DNA from: an uncultured Oscillospiraceae bacterium
GTDB lineage: Bacteria; Bacillota; Clostridia; Oscillospirales; Ruminococcaceae
Length of the DNA: 10,830 nt
NCBI GenBank assembly: GCA_934408835.1
Contig: CAKRVU010000018.1
Coordinates: 1 to 10,830, forward strand
Direction: 5' to 3'
Position numbers and translations under genes: made by a program. The notes below the pieces were generated by a model. The model saw nothing but the letters and a program-made list of their open reading frames with translations. It had not been told where the DNA came from and searched no databases. Positions 1-5,652 of the stretch are shown piece by piece; the stretch's first letter is position 1; each line of letters starts with the position of its first letter.

Positions 1-26
1 AATTCGAGCGGTACGCTTGATTCGGG

Positions 27-33
27 AAGGGAG
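27..33 (+). promoter_or_regulatory. Ribosome binding site supporting the ATG at 44
   Basis: AAGGGAG sits 10 nt before the ATG at 44, and a second AGGA at 36-39 sits 4 nt before it. This favours residue 1 at 44 over the TTG at 17, which has no Shine-Dalgarno sequence visible in the 16 bases available. Confidence 0.55.
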
Positions 34-43
34 ACAGGAACAA

Positions 44-1297
44 ATGCAACAGGAACATCGAAAAATGGTTCCATCGGTTACCGTTCTTTTTTGGATCGTT
101 TGCGGGTGCGCGTTAGCGCTTTATTTGACAATCGCTGCGCTGTTGCTGCAAAAGGTCGACTTATATACCTTTAATTTACCATGGGCTATTTCTGGCGCAA
201 GAGATGGCGTGTTTTCTATTTATTGCGACCCGTCGGTGGATTATCCGCCTCTATATTTGGCGCTTCTCTCTTGCTTTGGAACGCCTTTAAGCAGCCTTGC
301 TTCTGTTGATTTTTGGCCTGGAATGATGTTACTGCTCAAATTCTGGCCGGTCTTTTTTGAAGTTGCATTGGCTGTTGTAATCTTTTATCTGCTGCGAAAT
401 GAGTCTCTGTTGCTTGCACTTTTGGGCGGGGTTCTTTGGTTGCTCAATCCTTCTATTGCCGCAAATTCCGTCTGGTGGGGGCAAACCGACGCGCTCCTTT
501 GTTTTGCGCTCTTGCTAACCTTTTGGTTTTTCTATCGGCGACGTCCTGAGCTTGCGCTTCTCTTTTTCGCGCTTGGTTGCCTGGTCAAGCTGCAAATGTG
601 CTATTTTGCACCGATTGTGCTTTGCGAGCTGTTTTTTTATTATCCCCTGAAACGGGGACTGATTTCCATGTTGGCGGGAATTGGTATAGGCGTTGCCGGA
701 TGGCTTCCTTTTATGATTTCAATGAAATCGGTTTCTCTCCCTTTTACCATTTATTTTGGCGGTTTTTCCAAGTATCCCTATACTCATTTGAATGCGGCCA
801 ATCTGTATGGATTGACGACTGTTGCCGGTACACTGGCTGACACTTCGGTGGTCGGCGGTATTACATTTGCACAGGCGTCCACTGTTGTCCTCGTTTTGGC
901 GATAGCGGCTGTTTGCCTTTGGTATCTTGTGTCAAAGCGTACCGGCATTCGTGTTGAAGCGGCTGTGGTAGCCATGCTATACAGTAATGTGATCTTTCTC
1001 TTTACCACGGCGCAGCATGAACGATACCAGATTCCGGTTATGCTGCTGGCGTTTTTGTGGTACCTGATTTCCCCCAGGATGTCCACGCTGATTCTGTATC
1101 TTTCATTGACGGCAGTGACCTTTTTCAATCAGGCTTTTGTATTACTTTTTGCCAACTACGGAGGGATTTTTGACCTGATATTACAGAAATCAATTCCCGT
1201 TTTAAGCGTTTGCAACTTGCTGCTGTTTTGTTTGATGATTATTCTGGCTTTAAAAGAGTTTTTTCGACAAAAGCGTCAGAAAATTATCCGCACTTAA
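44..1297 (+). CDS. GT-C-type polytopic glycosyltransferase-like membrane protein (Gpi18/GT87-like)
   Basis: A 417-residue, very hydrophobic protein with roughly ten membrane helices, the first at about residues 11-35. It carries motifs seen in GT-C fold mannosyltransferase-like proteins: D66-Y-P-P69 in the first extracytoplasmic loop (where GT-C enzymes keep their catalytic acid), W145-G-Q-T-D149, K182-L-Q184 (usually KPQ) and H325-E-R-Y328. By family knowledge such proteins transfer a sugar from a polyprenyl-phosphate donor on the outer membrane face; the acceptor here is unknown. The ATG at 44 is preferred because AAGGGAG lies at 27-33. A TTG at 17 and an ATG at 65 are alternatives, and the frame is open to the left edge, so a start outside the window cannot be excluded. 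A TGA at 18-20 in another frame could end an upstream gene. ldh follows after 66 bp with no visible terminator between them. The membrane GT-C class is fairly sure; the specific activity is not. Confidence 0.72.
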   Translation: MQQEHRKMVPSVTVLFWIVCGCALALYLTIAALLLQKVDLYTFNLPWAISGARDGVFSIYCDPSVDYPPLYLALLSCFGTPLSSLASVDFWPGMMLLLKFWPVFFEVALAVVIFYLLRNESLLLALLGGVLWLLNPSIAANSVWWGQTDALLCFALLLTFWFFYRRRPELALLFFALGCLVKLQMCYFAPIVLCELFFYYPLKRGLISMLAGIGIGVAGWLPFMISMKSVSLPFTIYFGGFSKYPYTHLNAANLYGLTTVAGTLADTSVVGGITFAQASTVVLVLAIAAVCLWYLVSKRTGIRVEAAVVAMLYSNVIFLFTTAQHERYQIPVMLLAFLWYLISPRMSTLILYLSLTAVTFFNQAFVLLFANYGGIFDLILQKSIPVLSVCNLLLFCLMIILALKEFFRQKRQKIIRT

Positions 1298-1363
1298 GCG
1301 CTTAGAATCAGGTATAAAATGAAGGGCGGCGACGGAAAATAAACGGGAAAAGGGGGCAAAAAG

Positions 1364-2317
1364 ATGCGTTATGAAAATCGAAAGGTTGTTTTGATTGGGA
1401 CGGGGTTTGTCGGAATGAGTTATGCTTATGCGCTGCTCAACCAAAATGTATGCGACGAACTGGTCTTGATTGATATCAATCAAAAGCGGGCGCAGGGTGA
1501 AGCGAAGGATTTGAACCATGGATTGGCGTTTTCCGGAAGCAATATGAAAATTTATGCCGGTTCTTACAGCGACTGCAAAGGCGCTGACATCGTTGCGATT
1601 TGTGCCGGTGTGGCGCAAAAGGAGGGCGAGACGAGAATTGAACTGTTAAACCGGAATGCAGACGTGTTTCGTTCGATTGTTTCGCCGGTGGTGGAGTCTG
1701 GATTTGACGGGTGTTTCTTGATTGCAACCAACCCGGTTGATGTGATGGCGTATATCACCTATCGGTTGTCTGGGTTTCCGCCGAACCGAGTATTGGGAAC
1801 CGGGACTGCGCTGGATACCGCCAGACTGCGGTATTTGCTGGGCGACTATTTTATGTTGGATCCGCGAAACGTTCACGCTTATGTGGTGGGTGAGCACGGT
1901 GACACTGAATTTGTGCCGTGGTCACAGGCGATGATTGCCACCAAGCCGGTTTTGGAATATTGCGAGGAAAGCGGCTGTAATTATTGCGCTCAGGAGATGG
2001 AACGAATTGCGGAAGAGGTGAAAAACGCCGCATACGATATTATTGCGGCAAAGAAAGCCACCTACTACGGAATCGGAATGGCAATGGTGCGAATTACCCG
2101 CGCCATTTTGTCGGACGAAAGGAGCGTTCTTACCGTGTCCTCATTCCTTTCAGGACAATATGACAGGCGGGAGCTGTATATCGGCGTTCCGGCCATTGTC
2201 AATCGCAAAGGAATAGACCGGATTTTGGAGCTTAGTCTGACCGAGCCGGAGCTTGACAAGTTCAAAGCGTCCTGCGATACACTGAGTGCTCTTTACCCGG
2301 ATTTAAATCTGTCGTAG
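1364..2317 (+). CDS. ldh: L-lactate dehydrogenase
   Basis: NAD-dependent L-lactate dehydrogenase (317 aa, normal length), reducing pyruvate to L-lactate and regenerating NAD+ in fermentation. Visible elements: Rossmann motif G12-T-G-F-V-G17 with acidic D37 (NADH preference); Q85 in the substrate-specificity loop, which marks LDH rather than malate dehydrogenase (which has Arg); R91; N123; catalytic pair D151 and H178 in the GEHGD motif; substrate-binding R154; and the TYYGIG helix near 233. R156 and H171 fall where Bacillus LDHs bind the activator fructose-1,6-bisphosphate (R173 and H188 in classical numbering), so allosteric activation is likely but inferred. The ATG has AGGGGG at 1351-1356, 7 nt upstream. 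A TATAAAAT sequence at 1313 could be a -10 element but has no convincing -35, so transcription from the upstream gene is also possible. It is followed by terminator hairpins. Confidence 0.95.
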   Translation: MRYENRKVVLIGTGFVGMSYAYALLNQNVCDELVLIDINQKRAQGEAKDLNHGLAFSGSNMKIYAGSYSDCKGADIVAICAGVAQKEGETRIELLNRNADVFRSIVSPVVESGFDGCFLIATNPVDVMAYITYRLSGFPPNRVLGTGTALDTARLRYLLGDYFMLDPRNVHAYVVGEHGDTEFVPWSQAMIATKPVLEYCEESGCNYCAQEMERIAEEVKNAAYDIIAAKKATYYGIGMAMVRITRAILSDERSVLTVSSFLSGQYDRRELYIGVPAIVNRKGIDRILELSLTEPELDKFKASCDTLSALYPDLNLS

Positions 2318-2319
2318 CC

Positions 2320-2345
2320 AACTGTAAAAAACGGTTTTGTTCTGT
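2320..2345 (+). terminator. Weak hairpin just after ldh
   Basis: AACTGT (2320-2325) can pair with ACGGTT (2331-2336), including one G-U pair, around a five-A loop. A T-rich TTGTTCTGT follows. It begins only 2 nt after the ldh stop. The stem is short, so it is at best an auxiliary terminator. Confidence 0.3.
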
Positions 2346-2365
2346 GAGTGAAAGCGGAGTCAATC

Positions 2366-2406
2366 AAAAAAACGGTGCGGTTTGACGACTGCGCCGTTTC
2401 TTTTAT
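2366..2406. terminator. Bidirectional intrinsic terminator between convergent ldh and GH13 genes
   Basis: AAACGGTGC (2370-2378) pairs with GCGCCGTTT (2391-2399) with one G-U pair, making a 9-bp stem. On the plus strand it is followed by CTTTTAT. On the minus strand it is followed by seven T residues (the A run at 2366-2372), so it can end transcripts from ldh and from the GH13 gene. Confidence 0.75.
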
Positions 2407-2478
2407 ACCATCTCATTTGGAATTGTTGGTTTAAATCGGTTGAATGGGTTGCCGCTGAAAATTCGGTTGTGCAAAAGG

Positions 2479-2510
2479 AAAATCCCTCTAACGCAGGTTG
2501 GAGGGATTTT
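2479..2510. terminator. Strong bidirectional terminator hairpin
   Basis: A 14-bp stem (2479-2492 with 2497-2510, one G-U pair) closes on a 4-nt loop, GCAG. The outer arms are AAAATCCC and GGGATTTT, which supply a short U tract in either direction; the minus strand continues TTTTCCTTTT. It lies 107 nt past the GH13 stop codon, so it is the first strong terminator for that gene, and it is a backup for ldh. Confidence 0.8.
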
Positions 2511-2518
2511 GATCGTTG

Positions 2519-2534
2519 AGGAAAATATTTTCCT
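2519..2534. repeat. 16-bp perfect palindrome
   Basis: AGGAAAATATTTTCCT is a perfect palindrome in the convergent intergenic region, between the GH13 stop codon and the strong hairpin. With no loop it is more like a protein-binding dyad than an RNA hairpin. Its function is unknown and it may be chance in AT-rich DNA. Apart from this and the hairpins I see nothing in 2318-2616. Confidence 0.45.
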
Positions 2535-2616
2535 TCACCGGTTTCATCATAGGGGTTTTTGTGGGATCCATTTCAGTGAAAGGGTGTGAATTTGAATTTG
2601 GCAACAGAAGAAAGAA

Positions 2617-4215
2617 TTATTCGGTTTCTGATAGAGCCTCAAAAAAGGCGTTTTTGGGGAGCACCAGCAGATGTTCTGTTTCTTTCTCGAGATGATAAAC
2701 AACCAGGGGTTCTCCGGTTTGCGCGTCAGACGCGAAGGCGACCAGATGATAGCGGTAGCCGTTGCGATCCTGATACCAGCCCGTGGATTCCTCCTGCTGA
2801 GAAGAGGATGGTGTACGAGCGCTCTCTTCTTGCAAAGCAACCGGCTGCGATTGAGGGGAGAGTGAAACGGGTTCCCCGTTGGTTTCCAACAGAATTTTTG
2901 CAGAACAGGGCGGAACGGTAATAGATATCTGACCTTGACAGGCGGGCAGCGTCTCTTCTGAAAATGCTTCCCAGAGGTGCGAGTTTCCAATCGAAAAGTC
3001 AAAAGAGGCTGCTGAGTCGGACAGATTTAATGCAACATAGACTGTTTGCTCATCAGTGAAACGGCGGTAAAGGAGTTGTTCGTTGCGAATGACAACCGAC
3101 TGATAGGCGCCTTCTTGAATGGCGGGGAACGTTTTTCGGATAATCGAGAGGGTAGAAATATGACGCTGCAGATCTGGATACCGATCGGCGGCGTCCGATG
3201 GGGAAAGAGATGGTCGAAGGACCTGATCGCTGCCATGTTCTTTCTTCCCGGGAAGAGCAAACTCGCTTCCGTAATAGATGGAGGGAATGCCCGGCATAGT
3301 AAACAGGATGGTGTATGCATTAAAAATGTGATTTGGATTGTGCAGCGTGCTGGCGATTCGGTTTACATCGTGGTTGTCTAAAAAATTATAGGTGTCAATA
3401 GTTCGGTAGATTCCGCCTTCTGCAAACTGGCGGTTGAGCGAGTGGGCAATTTCAAAATAATTGTGGTCGTTATGAGAGGAATAAATCCCCTTGTAGCACT
3501 CATAATTTGTAACGGAATCCAGATGGGAGGAGTTTGCCCAGATATTATAGTCGCCGTGAATAATTTCGCCCATCAGCCAGAAGTCAGGCTTTTTTTGTTT
3601 TGTCATATCGCGCAGCTGTCTCCAAAAATCCAGCCGGACGTGATTGGCGGCGTCCAGACGCAGTCCGTCAATTTGAAATTCATCTATCCACATGTTGACG
3701 GCGCCGAGCAGGTGCTCGACAACGTCTGGATGGGACAGGTTCAGTTTTACCAGGTCATAATGACCTTCCCACCCTTCATACCAAAAGGGATCGCCGTAGG
3801 GACTGTCTCCATTAAAATTGAGATTTTCAAACCAACTGCAATAAGGGGACGCTTCTTTGTTCTGCTGTACGTCTTGAAAGGCCCAGAAATTTCGACCTAC
3901 GTGATTAAACACACCGTCTAATATTATGCGGAAGCCCTGCTGGTGCAAGACGCCGCAGATTTGCGAAAAACGCTCCCGAGTGCCCAGGCGCGGATCAATC
4001 TGATAGTAATCGGAGGTGTCGTATCCATGACGGCTGGAGGCGAAGATGGGACCCAGGTAGATGGCGTTTACACCGAGCTTTTTCCAATAGGGAATCCAAT
4101 CGAGCAGCTGATCTAGCCGCTCTACCGGTTCTGATGGTGTGTTTTCCGTCGGGGCTCCGCAAAAGCCGAGGGGGTAGATATGATAAAACACCGCTTTTTT
4201 TGTCCAATGCTGCAT
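2617..4215 (-). CDS. Cytoplasmic GH13 alpha-glucan hydrolase (neopullulanase/cyclomaltodextrinase/maltodextrin glucosidase type) with C-terminal DUF1653-like domain
   Basis: A 532-aa alpha-amylase-family enzyme predicted to hydrolyse alpha-1,4 (perhaps also alpha-1,6) links in imported maltodextrins. It has no signal peptide, so it should act in the cytoplasm. The four GH13 regions are present: D100-G-V-F-N-H105 (I); G184-L-R-L-D-A with R186 and nucleophile D188 (II); acid/base E217 in LMGEI (III); and F278-L-D-N-H-D283 (IV). There is also GYDTSDY at 64-70 and YYGSEF at 314-319. It lacks the N-terminal CBM34 typical of many cyclomaltodextrinases. The beta-sandwich C-domain ends near 445. A linker rich in Q, S, E and P (about 446-477) then leads to residues 478-530, which match the DUF1653 pattern (Y-x-V/L...TGE-x-LVVY...LP-x-x-x-F). 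That fusion is unusual. The ATG has AAAGGA at 4225-4230, 9 nt upstream. Exact substrate preference cannot be read from sequence. Confidence 0.9.
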   Translation of the reverse strand: MQHWTKKAVFYHIYPLGFCGAPTENTPSEPVERLDQLLDWIPYWKKLGVNAIYLGPIFASSRHGYDTSDYYQIDPRLGTRERFSQICGVLHQQGFRIILDGVFNHVGRNFWAFQDVQQNKEASPYCSWFENLNFNGDSPYGDPFWYEGWEGHYDLVKLNLSHPDVVEHLLGAVNMWIDEFQIDGLRLDAANHVRLDFWRQLRDMTKQKKPDFWLMGEIIHGDYNIWANSSHLDSVTNYECYKGIYSSHNDHNYFEIAHSLNRQFAEGGIYRTIDTYNFLDNHDVNRIASTLHNPNHIFNAYTILFTMPGIPSIYYGSEFALPGKKEHGSDQVLRPSLSPSDAADRYPDLQRHISTLSIIRKTFPAIQEGAYQSVVIRNEQLLYRRFTDEQTVYVALNLSDSAASFDFSIGNSHLWEAFSEETLPACQGQISITVPPCSAKILLETNGEPVSLSPQSQPVALQEESARTPSSSQQEESTGWYQDRNGYRYHLVAFASDAQTGEPLVVYHLEKETEHLLVLPKNAFFEALSETE

Positions 4216-4333
4216 CGTTTCAAATCCTTTCTGTTATGAGAGAAGATCGCGCTTGTAGCGGGAATTGGTATCGTTTGACATTGCGCCTAGGATTCCCATT
4301 CTTTCTGACGTGTTTGCAAATATTCAATCAGTG

Positions 4334-4349
4334 CCAATCAACTGATTGG
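4334..4349. repeat. Inverted repeat CCAATCA-AC-TGATTGG in the GH13 leader
   Basis: A perfect 7-bp inverted repeat with a 2-bp spacer. A further CAATCA copy lies exactly 10 bp upstream (4325-4330 versus 4335-4340), and another is at 4409-4414. The symmetry fits a dimeric repressor or activator site, or a small RNA hairpin in the leader; the sequence does not say which. Confidence 0.45.
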
Positions 4350-4355
4350 AATTTC

Positions 4356-4372
4356 TGTTTCGGTCGCAAACA
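4356..4372. promoter_or_regulatory. Candidate operator (TGTTT-N7-AAACA)
   Basis: TGTTTCGGTCGCAAACA has 5-bp inverted arms around a CG-containing core and contains the GCAAAC half-site familiar from LacI-family maltose regulators. A smaller palindrome, TTTGCAAA (4313-4320), shares the TTTGC half. The position is downstream of the promoter, in the leader, where a repressor could block elongation. This is motif resemblance only; the core is imperfectly symmetrical. Confidence 0.3.
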
Positions 4373-4427
4373 TTCACATATTTCTGATTATCATTTCCCA
4401 TTTGTAGGCAATCATTCGAGGTTTTTA

Positions 4428-4457
4428 ACTATATCATAAATTTCATTTTATTGTCAA
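4428..4457 (-). promoter_or_regulatory. Sigma-A-type promoter for the GH13 gene
   Basis: On the minus strand, a perfect -35 TTGACA (4452-4457) is followed after 18 bp by a -10 TATAGT (4428-4433, 5 of 6 consensus). The predicted start, near 4421, would give a leader of about 205 nt before the GH13 ATG. No other convincing promoter lies closer. Confidence 0.65.
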
Positions 4458-4553
4458 GCGGGATGGAACGGATTTGTTCAAAGGATTTTAAGATTGTTTT
4501 GATATAAAAATGGGTTACGGGATGATTCTGATGACGTTCAGCTGGGAGCAAGC

Positions 4554-5552
4554 TTATGGTTCGGGGAGTTCTGTCAGTTGTGTTCCGGGATAATAGTGCG
4601 CTAAAATCTCCTGATAGGATTTCCCTTCTTTTGCCATTTCGTTGGCGCCGTATTGACTCATTCCTACGCCGTGTCCCTTCCCCTTTGTAGTAAACAGAAA
4701 ACCAGCGTCGGTATAGGTTACAGTAAAATCGGAGGAATTGAGGTGGAACAGCGACCGGATTTGGGAACCGGTCAGCGATTTGTTTCCAACCTGCACGGTA
4801 TTGACATAATCGGAGGAAGTTCGCTCGGTGATGATAAACCAATCGGATGGGTTTTCTGGAAGCTGCAAGTCCGGGTAGGCGGATAACAGGATGTCTTGCG
4901 CTGTCTGAACATCCACAGTAGTTTCTGTAATATAATTGGTTTGCAAGGCGTCCACGCTGCTATCAACCGGCACCAGATAGGGGAGAGAGCCGCCCCATAC
5001 GCTCTCGCTGCTTTGAGTGGTTCCTCCGGACATTGAGTGAAACGCCGCAACGATCGGTTGATCGTCATAAGTAATCACCTGATTGAGTACAGCGTCCACG
5101 GCGTCTTTGATTTTGCAGTAGTCCTCTTCAAAGGCGTCTCCGTATTTTTCTCGCATGGTATCTATTGGGCAATAGGCCTGAAATACAGATGGGTCTGTGG
5201 GGATTTCCGCTCCGTGAAAACTGTTGTCGGTGCTGTACCGCTCAAGGGCATAGGTGTGCGCGGCAACAGCCTGCGCTTTGAGCGCTTCCGGTTCGAAGGA
5301 GATAGGCATTTCGGCGGAAACAACGCCGATCAGGTACTCTTCAACGGACACCTCTGATTTTTCTCCTGTCTGAGGGTCGGCGACTGTAATAAAGTCAGAA
5401 GAAATATCGGTGGCGGTTTCGGCTGCGGGAGCCTGAAAACTTTCAAAGGAATGCTCTGAGTCTGCCTGTGGCGGCGCCATCCATCCAAGCATGGGAACAA
5501 TTAGAACGAAAGCGATTAGTCCGGCAACGGTGTAAAGCATTTTTCGATTCAT
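4554..5552 (-). CDS. spoIID: Stage II sporulation protein D (SpoIID), peptidoglycan lytic transglycosylase
   Basis: A 332-aa membrane-anchored enzyme that, in sporulating Firmicutes, cleaves denuded glycan strands during engulfment of the forespore, together with SpoIIM and SpoIIP. There is an N-terminal membrane helix at about residues 5-25 and a short spacer to about 55. The SpoIID domain runs to the end. It includes the V-E-E-Y-L-I-G-V-V-S-A-E-M-P block with E81 as the expected catalytic glutamate, A92-Q-A-V-A-A-H-T-Y-A following it, F171-H-S-M-S-G-G177, and K290-G-K-G-H-G-V-G-M-S-Q-Y-G302. C128 and C146 could form the zinc site described in the Clostridioides difficile enzyme, but this is inferred. 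The start is well supported by AAGGAGG (5561-5567 on the minus strand), 8 nt before the ATG. It is divergent from citrate synthase. Neighbours give no sporulation operon, which is common for this gene. Confidence 0.93.
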   Translation of the reverse strand: MNRKMLYTVAGLIAFVLIVPMLGWMAPPQADSEHSFESFQAPAAETATDISSDFITVADPQTGEKSEVSVEEYLIGVVSAEMPISFEPEALKAQAVAAHTYALERYSTDNSFHGAEIPTDPSVFQAYCPIDTMREKYGDAFEEDYCKIKDAVDAVLNQVITYDDQPIVAAFHSMSGGTTQSSESVWGGSLPYLVPVDSSVDALQTNYITETTVDVQTAQDILLSAYPDLQLPENPSDWFIITERTSSDYVNTVQVGNKSLTGSQIRSLFHLNSSDFTVTYTDAGFLFTTKGKGHGVGMSQYGANEMAKEGKSYQEILAHYYPGTQLTELPEP

Positions 5553-5579
5553 AGAGCATTCCTCCTTGATTTGAATGAT

Positions 5580-5608
5580 TTGATAGAAGTGGTTGACGTT
5601 TTTGTCAA
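5580..5608 (-). promoter_or_regulatory. Candidate promoter for spoIID
   Basis: On the minus strand, TTGACA (5603-5608), a 17-bp spacer, then TATCAA (5580-5585, 4 of 6 consensus). This resembles sigma-A, whereas Bacillus spoIID uses sigma-E; I could not find a convincing sigma-E pair in the 100-bp gap. It overlaps the plus-strand promoter for citrate synthase. Confidence 0.4.
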
Positions 5609-5621
5609 AGTGAGTTAAAAT
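5593..5621 (+). promoter_or_regulatory. Sigma-A promoter for citrate synthase
   Basis: TTGACG (5593-5598), a 17-bp spacer and TAAAAT (5616-5621), each 5 of 6 consensus. The predicted start is near 5628, giving a leader of about 25 nt that contains the ribosome binding site AGGGGGG (5641-5647). Confidence 0.7.
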
Positions 5622-5652
5622 AAGACCAGCGTATCAGGAAAGGGGGGCGTTT

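Larger units (their letters stand above)
4216..4553. other. 338-bp spacer between spoIID and GH13: promoter, long leader and dyad cluster
   Basis: This gap between two minus-strand genes has no credible gene. It holds the promoter at 4428-4457, three dyad elements between 4313 and 4372, and an otherwise featureless stretch at 4458-4553 just after spoIID. I found no good intrinsic terminator for spoIID there, so some read-through into the GH13 gene is possible. I do not recognise a known riboswitch in the leader. Confidence 0.5.

Noticed and set aside
1..174. Open frame from position 1 to a TAA at 172-174, with a Gly/Ser/Thr/Asn-rich start, that could be the tail of an upstream gene
   Set aside because: It would overlap the GT-C gene by about 130 nt, and its second half does not look like a protein end. 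A TGA at 18-20 in another frame is an equally good upstream stop, and the window is too short to decide.
1295..1304. 10-bp palindrome TAAGCGCTTA over the GT-C gene stop codon
   Set aside because: Too short, with no U tract and no matching site elsewhere, so it may be chance.
2586..2921. Plus-strand open frame of 111 codons facing the 3' end of the GH13 gene
   Set aside because: It is antisense to a gene with full catalytic motifs and a DUF1653-like tail; its translation is basic and low in recognisable features, typical of a shadow frame.
3442..3921. Plus-strand open frame of 159 codons within the GH13 gene
   Set aside because: It is opposite the conserved GH13 regions I-III, so it is explained by codon bias on the coding strand.
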